Assembly (NCBI GenBank): GCA_021782995.1
Contig: JAJXUI010000007.1
Span: forward strand, 1 to 64,000
Length of the DNA stretch: 64,000 nt
Direction: 5' to 3'
DNA from: Pseudomonadota bacterium
GTDB taxonomy: Bacteria > Pseudomonadota > Gammaproteobacteria > Burkholderiales > Gallionellaceae
The translations under genes were made by a program, and so were the position numbers. A model generated the notes under the pieces. The model was not told the origin of the DNA and did no database searches. It worked only from the letters and a program-made list of their open reading frames with translations. Positions 52,524 to 62,782 of this stretch are shown here, piece by piece. Numbering within the stretch: position 1 is the stretch's first letter; each line of letters opens with the position of its first letter.

Positions 52524-54665
52524 TTATTCAACTGCTTTGAATTCAATAAAAAAAGTGCTGCCATTGCCAGGCACGCTGGTGTAATCGATGATGCCATGCA
52601 TCTGCTCAACAATCGCTTTGACGATGCTGAGCCCGAGGCCTGAACCGCCCACCTTGCGCGTACTGGACGAGTCAGCCTGTGCGAATTTCTGGAAAATGCG
52701 ATTGCGGAATGCATCGGGTATGCCGCTGCCTTCATCCTTGACCAGGATCCTGACTTTCCTGCCCACCAGTTCAACCTGTATCTCGACATTGCTCAGCGCA
52801 GGCGAAAATTTCACCGCATTGGAAATCAGGTTGGCCATGATCTGGTGAAAGCGGTGCTCGTCCACCCTGATCATCAAATTCTTCGGTATGGACTCCGCAA
52901 GGTGCAGGCCGACATTGTGCTCGATTGCATAGTGCTGATTTTGTGAAATTGCATCATGCAAAAGCTGCTTGACCAGGTGCACGCCGAAATTCAGCTTGAC
53001 CTTGCCGAACTCGAGCTTCTCGATGTCCAGAATGTCATTGATGATGCTGTTAAGCCTTTCACCGTTGTTGATTGCAATGCGCATCAGATCATGACTGGCA
53101 GCGGGAAGTTCACCCAGTTTGCCGCTGGAAAGCAGCCCAAGTGCCCCGCGTATCGAGGTCAGTGGCGTGCGCAGTTCATGGCTGACCATGGAAATGAATT
53201 CATCCTTCATGCGGTTCATCCGGATGCGCTCTGTCAGGTCGTGCAGGATGGCGATATGGGTTTTGTGGTCGCGCAGCTGCATGGTGCTGACGGCAAGTTC
53301 GATCATGATCGGGGTTTGGTCTTTGTGGATGCAGGCAGTATCCCGCCTGTGGCTTGCCGTTTCAGCGACATTGAAGAAATCGGGTATGAGCTGGCTGATG
53401 TGCAAATGGGCAAGTTCGTTGCCTGCATAGCCTGTCAGCACTTCACCGGCGGGATTGATGCTTTCCATCAATCCGCTTTCATTGACCGTGATGATGGCAT
53501 CCAGCGCTGTCGTCAGGATGCCGGTCAGCTCCGCTGTGCGCAGTGCAACTAGCTGCTCCACTTCTTCATACAAGGTCCGATAGCGGAGTTCGCTGGCAAC
53601 CAGATCCTTTTCAATCTGCTTCAGGCTGGTAATGTCGGTTGCAACGCTGCAGATTGCCGAAGGAAGGCCGTGTTCGCCGAGCAGCGGGAATTTCATGCTC
53701 AAATAGGTGCGCTCGGTTTGCTCGCGAAGAAAAATCTCTTCGGTAATCGCAGTGCTTTGCTTCAGCAATGCACTCTTTTCCTGGTCATGGGCATGCTTGT
53801 AGCAGGAAGGCGCCAGCAGGGATTCGTCTGTCTTGCCGATGGCCCTGGCGGCATCAAGCTGCATCAACTCAGCGTATTGTCGATTGATCAGCTGGTATTT
53901 ACCGGCAAGGTCCTTGACGTATACCGCAGCAGGAAGATTATCCAGCACCGTCTGGAACTGCTGCTGACGCAGGCGATGCTCATGGCTTATCAGCAGGCTC
54001 ATGACGATGATCAGTGCCAGATAGCCCAGTGGCCCGAGCTCGACAAACTGAAGGATATTCAGCCTGACCAGCATGCCTGCAATCGAAAAGGCCAGCAGCA
54101 GCAAGAATCCCGTCATCATGATCAGGGAGGCGCGGTTGCCCTGGCGTAACAGCTTGCTCAGACCAATGAAGCAAAAAGCATATATGGACAGCGCAGCAGC
54201 TACGCCGACCCTGAATATCGGGGAGATTGTCCCACGGATATGGGACACATTTTCACCCCAGGGCAGGGTAAGCGTGCTGACTGAATCTATCGCGCTGTAT
54301 TGTGCGGAAAATGCTGCATGCAGGTTGAATGCCAATACAAACAGGAGAAGCAAGGTGACCGGATACAAAAACCAGCGGGGCCTGAGCCGGGTGTATACCG
54401 ACATGAACCATGCCAGTGTGATAAGAATGAAAATGATGACGGATAAATGTATGCGCAACCAGAACCCGGCCTCGGCGATGTCCAGAGACTGGAGGACTTG
54501 CACATGAATGATGCCATTCAGGGTGACGAACAGGCAGAGCAAGGCAAAAACCAGATGTATCTTGCTGTGCGGGCGCTGTAATCCGAGTAATAGATGGTTG
54601 ATCAGGGCATAGGCGCTGATGCCGGAGAGTACGTAGAGCAACGGAATAAAAATCTGGTGGCTCAT
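52524..54665 (-). CDS. Membrane sensor histidine kinase with two PAS domains
   Basis: 713 residues. The N-terminal seven-helix membrane part (about 5-225) is followed by PAS 1 (about 230-355, FQTVLDNLPAAVYVKDLAG) and PAS 2 (about 380-490, LTGILTTALDAIITVNES). Then HisKA with SMVSHELRTPLTSIRG and HATPase_c with NLISNAVKF, DEGSGIP and GGSGLGLSIV. No receiver is attached and no regulator is adjacent. Its PAS 2 to HATPase part is close to that of the MASE1 kinase at 23.9 kb although the sensors differ. AT-rich sequence follows the start. Confidence 0.9.
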   Translation of the reverse strand: MSHQIFIPLLYVLSGISAYALINHLLLGLQRPHSKIHLVFALLCLFVTLNGIIHVQVLQSLDIAEAGFWLRIHLSVIIFILITLAWFMSVYTRLRPRWFLYPVTLLLLFVLAFNLHAAFSAQYSAIDSVSTLTLPWGENVSHIRGTISPIFRVGVAAALSIYAFCFIGLSKLLRQGNRASLIMMTGFLLLLAFSIAGMLVRLNILQFVELGPLGYLALIIVMSLLISHEHRLRQQQFQTVLDNLPAAVYVKDLAGKYQLINRQYAELMQLDAARAIGKTDESLLAPSCYKHAHDQEKSALLKQSTAITEEIFLREQTERTYLSMKFPLLGEHGLPSAICSVATDITSLKQIEKDLVASELRYRTLYEEVEQLVALRTAELTGILTTALDAIITVNESGLMESINPAGEVLTGYAGNELAHLHISQLIPDFFNVAETASHRRDTACIHKDQTPIMIELAVSTMQLRDHKTHIAILHDLTERIRMNRMKDEFISMVSHELRTPLTSIRGALGLLSSGKLGELPAASHDLMRIAINNGERLNSIINDILDIEKLEFGKVKLNFGVHLVKQLLHDAISQNQHYAIEHNVGLHLAESIPKNLMIRVDEHRFHQIMANLISNAVKFSPALSNVEIQVELVGRKVRILVKDEGSGIPDAFRNRIFQKFAQADSSSTRKVGGSGLGLSIVKAIVEQMHGIIDYTSVPGNGSTFFIEFKAVE

Positions 54666-54941
54666 CCGTGATCCTTCCTGAGCAGTTCAATTCTGAAAAA
54701 TCAACTACGCCGAAAAGCTGCGGGAATTGTAATCCAGAAAACATCGACGCAGAAATCAATCCGCGCAGGCCTGAGGCACGGACGTTCTGTCTCTGAGGGT
54801 AAATGCCTAACATCAGCGCAACAAAAGCGTATTGTAATTAATATAATATATTCAGACAGATATGGTTTTCCGGGCGACGCTGCAATACGCTATCCCATAT
54901 AATGCAGACATGTCCCCGGAAATTGAATCTTGAAAGAAATA

Positions 54942-55973
54942 ATGGAACTCACTCTTACCCGCCCCGACGACTGGCACCTGCATGTACGCGACGACGCGCT
55001 GATGCAATCCGTGTTGCCTGATACCGCGCGCCAGTTTGCGCGCGCCATCATCATGCCCAACCTCAGGCCGCCGGTCACCACCACCGCGCAGGCACAGGCC
55101 TACCGCGAACGCATCATCCAGGCCATACCCGCTGGCATGCAGTTCGAGCCGCTGATGACGCTTTATCTTACCGACAACACCTCGGCTGAAGAAATCAGGA
55201 AAGCCAAAGCCAGCGGCTTCGTGCATGCGGTAAAGCTGTATCCGGCTGGTGCTACCACCAATTCCGATGCCGGGGTCACCGATTTGCGCAAGACCTATGG
55301 CGCACTTGAGGAAATGCAGCAGTGCGGCATGCCGTTGCTGGTGCATGGTGAAGTCACCAGCAGCGACATCGACATCTTTGATCGCGAAGCGGTGTTCATC
55401 GAGCGCGTGATGCAGCCGCTGCTGAAAGACCTGCCAGAACTCAGAGTGGTGTTCGAACACATCACCACGAAGGATGCCGCGCAGTTTGTCAGCGCAAGCG
55501 GTGACAATATCGGCGCCACCATCACTGCGCATCATCTCCTTTATAACCGCAATGCAATGCTGGTCGGCGGCATCCGCCCGCATTACTACTGCCTGCCGGT
55601 GCTGAAACGCGAAACGCATCGCGTAGCCCTGGTGCAAGCCGCCACCAGCGGCAGCAAAAAATTCTTCCTCGGCACCGACAGCGCTCCGCACGCGCAGCAC
55701 ACCAAGGAAAATGCCTGCGGCTGCGCCGGCTGTTACACCGCGCATGCCGCCATTGAACTGTATGCCGAAGCGTTTGAAGCAGCCGGTGCACTGGACAAGC
55801 TGGAAAGCTTCGCCAGTTTCTTCGGTGCGGATTTCTACAAGCTGCCGCGCAACACGCAGCAGATCACGCTGAAGAAGGATGCATGGGAAGTGCCGGCGTC
55901 AGTGGGCTTTGGAGAACATCGGCTGGTGCCGTTGAGGGCCGGCGAGAAAATAAAGTGGAAGCTGGTGGAGTGA
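54942..55973 (+). CDS. pyrC: Dihydroorotase
   Basis: 343 residues from the ATG at 54942 (a TTG four codons earlier is possible), the normal length of the single-gene PyrC. It closes carbamoyl-aspartate to dihydroorotate in pyrimidine synthesis. The metal-binding HLH lies in [10 protein letters not shown] (H12 and H14), the carbamylated lysine in [14 protein letters not shown], then HGEVT and FEHIT histidines and GTDSAPH with the catalytic aspartate. A TATAAT at 54898-54903 is a likely -10. Transcribed divergently from the kinase, unlinked to pyrE in this window. Confidence 0.97.
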   Translation: MELTLTRPDDWHLHVRDDALMQSVLPDTARQFARAIIMPNLRPPVTTTAQAQAYRERIIQAIPAGMQFEPLMTLYLTDNTSAEEIRKAKASGFVHAVKLYPAGATTNSDAGVTDLRKTYGALEEMQQCGMPLLVHGEVTSSDIDIFDREAVFIERVMQPLLKDLPELRVVFEHITTKDAAQFVSASGDNIGATITAHHLLYNRNAMLVGGIRPHYYCLPVLKRETHRVALVQAATSGSKKFFLGTDSAPHAQHTKENACGCAGCYTAHAAIELYAEAFEAAGALDKLESFASFFGADFYKLPRNTQQITLKKDAWEVPASVGFGEHRLVPLRAGEKIKWKLVE

Positions 55974-55983
55974 AGGGATAAAC

Positions 55984-56010
55984 GGTGCAATGCGCTGCAC
56001 TTATTGCACC
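55984..56010. repeat. Palindromic element GGTGCAAT/ATTGCACC
   Basis: Two 8-bp arms with an 11-base inner part GCGCTGCACTT, followed by CTACGGG. This looks like a dispersed repeat common between betaproteobacterial genes and may also slow transcription after pyrC. Confidence 0.7.
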
Positions 56011-56092
56011 CTACGGGCTGGGTGAGTCAATCAGAATATGAATTAGTGAATTTCTGTAGACTCATGAAATAATGAATACCGACAAATCTTGA

Positions 56093-56569
56093 ATGAATTT
56101 TCATCAATTACAAGTGAATGACTGCATGGATGAATACGAGCACAATATTCTGCAGAATATTGAGCAGTTTGGTTGTAGTGTGACTTCTGTGTTTGATCCC
56201 GAGGAAGAACATCCTCCGTTTTCATATTCAATTGGCATCCCAAAATCTTCAAATGCCCCTGAACTCATAATCGTCGGTCTGAGTTCAGAGTTGTCTCACT
56301 GGATGATCAATGAATATAACCGTCGGGTGCGAGACGGAGAGCATTTTCAACCCGATGTGCTTTATCTGGGGTTTCTGGAAGGTTTTGCAGTGAAATTCAG
56401 CCCGGTTGCTTGTGTACACAAGGCTGAGTATATGCGCTCTGCATGCTGGTTGCATAAAGGGCCGGAATTTGCTGCATTACAGTTGATTTGGCCAAATGCC
56501 TCGGCTGTTTGGCCGTGGGACGAAGCAGTCTCGGATTGGTTGCGCGCTAATCAGCCTATACTAGTCTGA
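56093..56569 (+). CDS. DUF4262 domain protein
   Basis: 158 residues; an inner ATG 11 codons on is possible. DUF4262 features: EEEHPPFSYSIGIPKSSNAPEL (about 37-58) and LGFLEGFAVKFSPVACVHKAEY, with a final cluster QLIWPNASAVWPWDE. The family is soluble and its function is unknown. It stands alone between pyrC and two small membrane genes. Confidence 0.8.
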   Translation: MNFHQLQVNDCMDEYEHNILQNIEQFGCSVTSVFDPEEEHPPFSYSIGIPKSSNAPELIIVGLSSELSHWMINEYNRRVRDGEHFQPDVLYLGFLEGFAVKFSPVACVHKAEYMRSACWLHKGPEFAALQLIWPNASAVWPWDEAVSDWLRANQPILV

Positions 56570-56666
56570 AGTTGATGAAGATTTTCATGTAATCGTTTGA
56601 TGTCTTTCGGCTAGAACTCCATGGGATGTTGCCTGTAAATGCCACCGACAAACATTCAAGCATCGT

Positions 56667-56909
56667 TCACTGCAGCAGATTGTAAGAGGTTTGCGTGGCG
56701 TGATGCACTGCAGGCGAATTGCCATGCAGCTTCTCTTCAAGATTGCCTGCCGCCCAGGACACGATCGAAGCGAGCACAAATACCAGCAAGCTGCGCGTCA
56801 TGCCGGCTGGAATTTCGTGTTCGTCAAGCCAGCGCCGGATATACCAGGCCGCCAGAAAAAATATGAGGGTGGAAAAGATGATGTTCCATAGCGATGGCAG
56901 TTCGAACAT
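56667..56909 (-). CDS. Small membrane protein
   Basis: 80 residues from the ATG at 56909, which follows AAGGGAG at six bases; the open frame further up lacks such a site. Two hydrophobic helices (about 8-25 and 42-54) with charged RRWLDEHEIPAG between. The tail is polar with several histidines. No family recognised. Divergent from the next gene, so the promoters lie between 56910 and 57058. Confidence 0.55.
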   Translation of the reverse strand: MFELPSLWNIIFSTLIFFLAAWYIRRWLDEHEIPAGMTRSLLVFVLASIVSWAAGNLEEKLHGNSPAVHHATQTSYNLLQ

Positions 56910-57058
56910 GGCGCTCCCTTGGCTCTTTTGGAATTGGATGCATGGCACGCCATTTCGTTCCGGTGCTGCCATAAAAAGTTGGGACTCGTGGGGCTGCAAT
57001 GTGTGTGCTGCGATGATGTAACATTTTCAATATAATAAGAAAAAATGGGGGATACGGC

Positions 57059-57640
57059 ATGCTGAAAGCATTGAAGCGGGCAATCGCAAACGATAACGAA
57101 CTGGATAATGAAACGTTGCGCTTGTTATCACTACTATTCCTGCTGATTTCCGGTGCGATGTCCTTTTTCAAATATACCGAGGTCTATTCCTTCTGGCCGA
57201 ATACCATCCGCACTTTAGAGCCGCGGCTGATTTCCACCGTGATCGCGGTTCTGCTGATTTCTCCGTTGTATTTGCGCGGGGTGCTGAAATGGAATCGATC
57301 GGTGTTCACGCTGGTGTCATTGATGCTGATCCTGCTGGTGTTTGCGTCCTTCGTCGAGCTGGCAATGGGTGGCAACCAGCACAGCCAGACCGTATCGGCA
57401 CTGATCGGCGCCGCATTGATCCTCTCCTGGTTCGGCATCCGTGAAATCGCCGGCATCAGCTGGGTGCTGGCGCTGGCTGCGGCAATTTACGCGGCGAACG
57501 AAAGCAATCTGGCGATGGGCAAGGCCGGGTTTGTGTATATCGCTTCAGGATTTATCGGCCTCGTACTGCATTCGGGATTGAATCCGGGACAGCTGGTGCA
57601 AGGCATGCGCAGCGAATATCTGCCGGCAAAAGCAGAATAG
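57059..57640 (+). CDS. Hypothetical membrane protein with about six helices
   Basis: 193 residues. Hydrophobic segments at about 22-38, 58-75, 82-100, 108-125, 128-145 and 150-168. An N-terminal charged helix MLKALKRAIANDNELDNETL stays in the cytoplasm. No family recognised. The stop is 122 bases before the protease gene in the same direction. Confidence 0.6.
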   Translation: MLKALKRAIANDNELDNETLRLLSLLFLLISGAMSFFKYTEVYSFWPNTIRTLEPRLISTVIAVLLISPLYLRGVLKWNRSVFTLVSLMLILLVFASFVELAMGGNQHSQTVSALIGAALILSWFGIREIAGISWVLALAAAIYAANESNLAMGKAGFVYIASGFIGLVLHSGLNPGQLVQGMRSEYLPAKAE

Positions 57641-57762
57641 CGCTACTCGTGCGGACGGCATGCATTACATCGAAGGTCGCGCTGCCGCTATTGAAATTTC
57701 AGGAATGAACCCAAACTGGTGCTGCTGGTATCATGCGGCAACGATAATTATTTTTATAAATC

Positions 57763-58887
57763 ATGCGAGATCAATTTCTGTTTCGACTTTTCTGGATGAC
57801 GCTGGCGGGGATGCTGCTGATCCTGTTTACGCGATACCTGCCGGTTCTGGAGGGGATGTTTGCGCCACAAAGTGCGGGCCAGCGTGTGGTGACCGCGCGT
57901 GGCGACCTGGCCGCTGACGAAAAGGCAACCATCGAGCTGTTTGAAAACACCAAGAGTTCGGTGGTGTTCATCACCACCAAGCAGCAGGTGCAGGATTTCT
58001 GGACCAATGATGTGTACTCGGTGCCCAAGGGCAGCGGCTCTGGCTTTATCTGGGATGATGCCGGTCATGTCGTGACCAATTTCCATGTGATTGCAGGTGC
58101 CAGCGAAGCCTGGGTGAAGCTGGCGGATGGCCGTGATTACCGCGCTGCGCTGGTCGGTGCCAGCCGCACCCATGACATTGCCGTACTGCGCATCGGGGTG
58201 GGCTTCAAGCGCCCGCCACCGGTGCCGATCGGTACCAGTGAAGATCTCAAGGTGGGGCAGAAGGTGTTTGCGATCGGCAATCCTTTTGGTTTGGACTGGA
58301 CCTTGACCGATGGCATCGTGTCCGCGCTGGACCGCTCACTGAGCGAAGAAGACAATGTGCAGATCCAGCATTTGATCCAGACCGATGCGGCCATCAATCC
58401 CGGCAATTCTGGCGGGCCGCTGCTCGATTCAGCAGGACGCCTGATCGGCATCAATACCGCAATTTACAGCCCAAGCGGCGCTTCAGCCGGCATCGGTTTT
58501 GCAGTCCCAGTGGATACTGTGATGCGCGTGGTGCCGCAGCTGATCCGCCAGGGAAAATATATCAGTCCTTCGCTGGGCATTGCGGTGCATGAAGGGCTCA
58601 ACCAGCGCCTGTCCAAGCTGCTGGAGGTAAAAGGGGTGGTCATCCTGCGCGTCAATCCGGGATCGGCCGCTGAAAGGGCGGGGTTGAAGGGTGCCGTGTT
58701 ATATGGCGATGGGCGCATCGCAGCGGGTGACATCATCACTTCAATCAACGGCAAGCCGGTGGAAAGCGTAAACGGTTTGCAGGCGCGGCTGGATGATTTC
58801 CGCATCGGGGATACGGTGAAGCTCGGTATTTTGCGCGGTGCAGAAAAGATCGAGGTGAGCGTGGTGTTGCAGCCGGAAACCCTTTAG
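57763..58887 (+). CDS. Membrane-anchored HtrA/DegQ-like serine protease
   Basis: 374 residues with one N-terminal transmembrane anchor (about 8-24), so the domain lies in the periplasm as in DegS. Catalytic triad H108 (TNFHVI), D138 (THDIAV) and S216 (GNSGGP). The protease domain (about 55-265) is followed by one PDZ domain (about 275-370) with KGVVILRVNPGSAAERAGL. DegS-type proteases sense misfolded outer membrane proteins; DegQ-type ones degrade or fold them. Having one PDZ and an anchor favours a DegS-like form. No sigma-E genes are nearby. Confidence 0.92.
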   Translation: MRDQFLFRLFWMTLAGMLLILFTRYLPVLEGMFAPQSAGQRVVTARGDLAADEKATIELFENTKSSVVFITTKQQVQDFWTNDVYSVPKGSGSGFIWDDAGHVVTNFHVIAGASEAWVKLADGRDYRAALVGASRTHDIAVLRIGVGFKRPPPVPIGTSEDLKVGQKVFAIGNPFGLDWTLTDGIVSALDRSLSEEDNVQIQHLIQTDAAINPGNSGGPLLDSAGRLIGINTAIYSPSGASAGIGFAVPVDTVMRVVPQLIRQGKYISPSLGIAVHEGLNQRLSKLLEVKGVVILRVNPGSAAERAGLKGAVLYGDGRIAAGDIITSINGKPVESVNGLQARLDDFRIGDTVKLGILRGAEKIEVSVVLQPETL

Positions 58888-59045
58888 CACTGATTAATGA
58901 TTAATTGAAATCAGAGTAATAGCGCAATTGAGGATGTATTCAGTGGCCTAGATAATTCGACTGATTGTGGTTCACAGTCGGGCTATGCATAATATCGTCT
59001 ACAGTCACTCTGTCAGGTTTATTTCAGGATCTGATTCGTAAAATC

Positions 59046-59240
59046 ATGCAGGCGATTCTTTTCATTACCTTCATTTCAAATGCCCTCAAGCTGGTAGCGA
59101 TGGGTTTCTTCATTCTCTCCGCCTACAAGGGGACATTCAGCGGTGGTGGCTCCAATACCGTATTTGTCGGCGTTGCAGTGCTGACAGTCGTCATCGTCAT
59201 CACCCATATCATCGACGAGCTGCGCCGTAACCACAGCTGA
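59046..59240 (+). CDS. Small two-helix membrane protein, paralogue 1
   Basis: 64 residues from the ATG at 59046; the frame is open further upstream without supporting signal. Two helices with LKLVAMGFFILSAYKGTFSGG then TVFVGVAVLTVVIVIT. It aligns with the gene at 59377 across the whole length (SAYKGTFSGGGS versus AAYQGTFGGEGS). No family name known to me. Confidence 0.55.
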   Translation: MQAILFITFISNALKLVAMGFFILSAYKGTFSGGGSNTVFVGVAVLTVVIVITHIIDELRRNHS

Positions 59241-59376
59241 GTTGCCTGAATCATCCCATGTCGTTCATCGCATGTAGTCGGCTTGTCATGGTTGATGCAT
59301 GACATGACGACTGTTCATCATCCGACTGAATTCAGATAGAATCTTTATCAGTCAGCGCTTATTTTAAGGAACCAGC

Positions 59377-59565
59377 ATGAGTGTCGAGTTGTTAGTCGCC
59401 ATCATTTCCCAATTGATGAAATTGGGCGGCATCGTATTTTTCATGTACGCCGCCTATCAGGGCACATTTGGCGGTGAAGGTTCCACCAGTGTTTTCATAG
59501 GCACCGGTGTGCTGGCCTTGGTCATCATCGGCTCCATGCTGGTGGAACGCATAGGCAGAATTTGA
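59377..59565 (+). CDS. Small two-helix membrane protein, paralogue 2
   Basis: 62 residues, ATG preceded by AAGGAACC. Two helices (about 5-25 and 38-55) around the loop YQGTFGGEGSTSVF. It is a diverged tandem copy of the gene at 59046. A role is not known; conservation of the GTF-GG-GS loop suggests it is the functional part. Confidence 0.6.
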   Translation: MSVELLVAIISQLMKLGGIVFFMYAAYQGTFGGEGSTSVFIGTGVLALVIIGSMLVERIGRI

Positions 59566-59625
59566 TAACATATTGTTTTAATTATACATTTTCATCGTCC
59601 GTGGTGCCGGTGAAGTCTTGCCCGG

Positions 59626-60282
59626 ATGAGTGATCTGTATACCCCGCCAGCGGATACCGGACTTGAGCTGATCTATCTCGATCAATATCTGGTCGTCGTC
59701 AGCAAGCCTTCCGGATTGCTTTCAGTGCCCGGCAGAGGAGAAGACAAGCAGGACAGCCTGTTGGTGCGCGTGCAAAATCGCTATCCGGATGCATTGGTTG
59801 CACATCGGCTGGATCGCGACACCTCCGGCCTGATCGTATTTCCGCGCGGGGCAAAAGTGCATCGACAGCTGTCGATGATGTTCGAAAAGCGCGACATGCA
59901 GAAAAGCTATGTTGCCGTCGTCCTCGGCAAACTTGAGCCAGAAACGGGTGAGGTGAACCTGCCACTGTGCGTGGACTGGCCCAATCGCCCGTTGCACATG
60001 GTTGACCATCAGAACGGAAAACCTGCGATCACCCGTTACCATGTCCTGAATTACGACCCGCTTACCACGCGCTCACGCGTGGCACTGGAGCCGGTCACCG
60101 GCCGTACCCACCAGTTGCGGGTGCACATGCAGGCACTTGGGCACCCCATCGTGGGTGACACACTGTATGGCGGCAATCCGCTGGGAAATGAACCACGCCT
60201 GCTGTTGCATGCCCATACGCTAGATTTTGCACATCCCGTCACCGGCAAGCCGCTCGAGCTGGAAGCGCCACTACATTTCTGA
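59626..60282 (+). CDS. RluA family pseudouridine synthase
   Basis: 218 residues. The RluA active site is HRLDRDTSG with the catalytic Asp at residue 63 in HRLD. KPSGLLSVPGRG at about 27-38 and PVTGRTHQLRVHMQALGHPI at about 157-176 complete the family pattern. No S4 domain is present and the length is that of the short RluA/TruC-like group. The modified RNA position (rRNA or tRNA) is not certain from the sequence. Confidence 0.92.
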   Translation: MSDLYTPPADTGLELIYLDQYLVVVSKPSGLLSVPGRGEDKQDSLLVRVQNRYPDALVAHRLDRDTSGLIVFPRGAKVHRQLSMMFEKRDMQKSYVAVVLGKLEPETGEVNLPLCVDWPNRPLHMVDHQNGKPAITRYHVLNYDPLTTRSRVALEPVTGRTHQLRVHMQALGHPIVGDTLYGGNPLGNEPRLLLHAHTLDFAHPVTGKPLELEAPLHF

Positions 60283-60447
60283 CCCGTATTGCAGACTGGC
60301 AAGATACACCCGCACTTCATCTGCCTTTTTTCTCGCCGGCAGCAAGAGTAAACTGCAAAGCTCGGTTATCAGCAAAAGCGCGAGGCTGCATCTTAGCTTG
60401 CAAGAGTACGGCCCCATTCTGTAGCACGCATCGCCCAGGAGGCAGTC

Positions 60448-60969
60448 ATGTCAAACGAAGGCATTGATACAGAAGATAAATCGTCATCCACACCAGCAAC
60501 ACCCCGCATTCCTCCCTTCATACGCATTCCGCCGCCATTGTTGTTTGTGCTTACTTTCATTTTGGGGACTAGCCTGCAACATCTGGAACCGCTATCGCTG
60601 CATTCATGGGTCATATCAACCTTCGCGCATGAGGTCGGGTTCGCCCTGGTCGCGGTGGGAATGCTGATGGCTTTGACCTGCCTTTGCATCTTCGTGTGGT
60701 GTCGCACAACAGTCATCCCCCATGGCAAGGCGGAGAAACTGATTACCGACGGCCCCTACCGCTTTACCCGCAATCCGATGTATGTGAGCCTGGTGGCAGT
60801 GTATCTCGGCGTGGATGGGATACGCGGCGAGATATGGCCATTGCTCCTGCTGCCGCTGCCCGTCATTCTGCTGAATTATTTTGTGATTCCCTTTGAGGAA
60901 TGCCGCCTGAAGCAATTATTCGGTGCGGCCTACGAACAATATTGCCTGAACGTGCGGCGCTGGCTATAG
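60448..60969 (+). CDS. Isoprenylcysteine/phospholipid methyltransferase-like membrane protein
   Basis: 173 residues with about four helices; ATG after GGAGGCAGTC. The C-terminal half has LITDGPYRFTRNPMYVSLVA then PFEECRLKQLFGAAYEQYC, the SAM-binding pattern of the ICMT/PEMT-type integral membrane methyltransferases. Bacterial members act on lipids or small molecules; the substrate is unknown. A proline-rich N-terminus (about 10-30) precedes the first helix. Confidence 0.85.
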   Translation: MSNEGIDTEDKSSSTPATPRIPPFIRIPPPLLFVLTFILGTSLQHLEPLSLHSWVISTFAHEVGFALVAVGMLMALTCLCIFVWCRTTVIPHGKAEKLITDGPYRFTRNPMYVSLVAVYLGVDGIRGEIWPLLLLPLPVILLNYFVIPFEECRLKQLFGAAYEQYCLNVRRWL

Positions 60970-61151
60970 CCATAAGCCTGTATTTTCAATGCTTACATGA
61001 GCTTGAATTGAAATTGCGGCAATTCCTGTGCGGCAGAGTGCAAGCATCCGCGTGAGGCAAAAATCCTCGGCCTTGCTTGACATGCATAGGGAGAATGGCA
61101 TGAAGGTGCTAAAATGCGCGCCCTTTAATGCACGTTTAAGCAGGTTGCGCC

Positions 61152-62750
61152 ATGCTCTCTACCGCCAACATCACCATGCAGTTCGGCGCCAAGCCGTTGT
61201 TTGAAAACGTATCCGTCAAATTCAGTGACGGCAACCGTTACGGCCTGATCGGCGCCAACGGCTGTGGCAAATCCACCTTCATGAAAATCCTCGGCCGCGA
61301 CCTGGAGCAATCTTCCGGCGAAGTCATGCTGGACAAGGGCGAACGCCTCGGCAAACTGAAGCAGGACCAGTTTGCCTATGAAGACATGCGCGTGCTGGAC
61401 GTGGTGATGATGGGCCACGCCGAAATGTGGGCAGCGATGAGCGAGCGCGATGCGATCTACGCCAATCCGGATGCCAGTGAGGAAGATTACATGCGTGCTG
61501 CCGACCTCGAAGCCGAATTTGCCGAATATGACGGCTACACGGCCGAGGCGCGTGCCGGTGAATTGCTGCTGGGCCTGGGCATCACCATCGAGCTGCACAA
61601 TGGCCCCATGCGCGAAGTCGCGCCCGGCTTCAAGCTGCGCGTGCTGCTGGCGCAGGCGCTGTTTTCCAATCCTGACATTTTGCTACTCGACGAGCCCACC
61701 AACAACCTCGACATCAACACCATCCGCTGGCTGGAAGACATCCTCAATGCGCGCAGCAGCACCATGGTGATCATCTCGCACGACCGCCACTTTTTGAACT
61801 CGGTGTGCACGCACATGGCCGACCTCGACTACGGCAAGATCACCGTGTATCCCGGCAACTATGACGACTACATGCTGGCCTCCACCCAGGCGCGCGCGCA
61901 GCAGCAGGCCGACAATGCCCGCGCCAAGGAAAAGATCGCCGAGCTGAAAGCCTTCGTTGCGCGTTTTTCCGCCAACGCCTCCAAGGCCAAGCAGGCCACC
62001 TCGCGCGCACGCCAGATCGACAAGATCAAGGTCGAGGACATCAAGCCCTCCAGCCGCCAGTACCCGTTCATCCGTTTCGAATACGACGACAGGGAGAAAT
62101 TGCACCGCAATGCAGTGGAAGTTAAAGGCATGGCCAAGGGCTTCGACCGCGTGCTGTTTTCCAATGTGAACATGATGATCGAAGCCGGCGAACGCGTCGC
62201 CATCATTGGCCCCAACGGCATCGGTAAAACCACCCTGCTGCGCTGCCTCGCCGGCGACCTCGAACCGGATACCGGCAGCATCAAATGGGCGGACAAGGCC
62301 AAGCTGGGATATTACGCGCAGGACCACGCCGCTGAATTTGCCGAAGACAAAACCATGATGGAATGGATGACCGACTGTCGCGGCCCCAGCGACGACGATC
62401 AGGTGGTGCGCGGCACGCTTGGCCGTTTGCTGTTCTCCGGCGACGATGTGAAGAAAAAAGTGAAGGTGCTGTCTGGCGGTGAGAAAGGCCGCATGCTGTT
62501 CGGCAAGCTGATGCTGGCCAGGCCCAATGTGCTGCTGATGGACGAACCCACCAACCACATGGATATGGAATCCATCGAATCGCTGAACACTGCATTGCTG
62601 GAATACAAGGGCACCCTGCTCTTCGTCAGCCACGACCGCGAGTTTGTGTCGTCGCTGGCCACGCGTATTATCGAAATTTCCGACAAGGGCGTGACGGATT
62701 ACCACGGTACATATGAAGAGTATCTTCGCTCGCAAGGCATCGACCACTGA
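61152..62750 (+). CDS. ybiT: ABC-F family ATPase, YbiT type
   Basis: 532 residues with two ABC domains: Walker [10 protein letters not shown] (about 36-44) and GPNGIGKTT (about 353-361). The signatures are [20 protein letters not shown] and LSGGEKGRM, with Walker B segments [12 protein letters not shown] and [12 protein letters not shown]. The linker carries the Lys/Arg-rich ABC-tran extension ([22 protein letters not shown]). Length and the [20 protein letters not shown] start match YbiT. ABC-F proteins act on stalled or special ribosomes. The exact role of YbiT is not settled. Confidence 0.9.
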   Translation: MLSTANITMQFGAKPLFENVSVKFSDGNRYGLIGANGCGKSTFMKILGRDLEQSSGEVMLDKGERLGKLKQDQFAYEDMRVLDVVMMGHAEMWAAMSERDAIYANPDASEEDYMRAADLEAEFAEYDGYTAEARAGELLLGLGITIELHNGPMREVAPGFKLRVLLAQALFSNPDILLLDEPTNNLDINTIRWLEDILNARSSTMVIISHDRHFLNSVCTHMADLDYGKITVYPGNYDDYMLASTQARAQQQADNARAKEKIAELKAFVARFSANASKAKQATSRARQIDKIKVEDIKPSSRQYPFIRFEYDDREKLHRNAVEVKGMAKGFDRVLFSNVNMMIEAGERVAIIGPNGIGKTTLLRCLAGDLEPDTGSIKWADKAKLGYYAQDHAAEFAEDKTMMEWMTDCRGPSDDDQVVRGTLGRLLFSGDDVKKKVKVLSGGEKGRMLFGKLMLARPNVLLMDEPTNHMDMESIESLNTALLEYKGTLLFVSHDREFVSSLATRIIEISDKGVTDYHGTYEEYLRSQGIDH

Positions 62751-62782
62751 TAATGCTGCAGCGCTCGACATAACTGTGCTGC

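Noticed and set aside
61683-62771. 362-codon open frame on the minus strand
   Set aside because: Opposite the ABC-F gene; Val/His-rich shadow without features.
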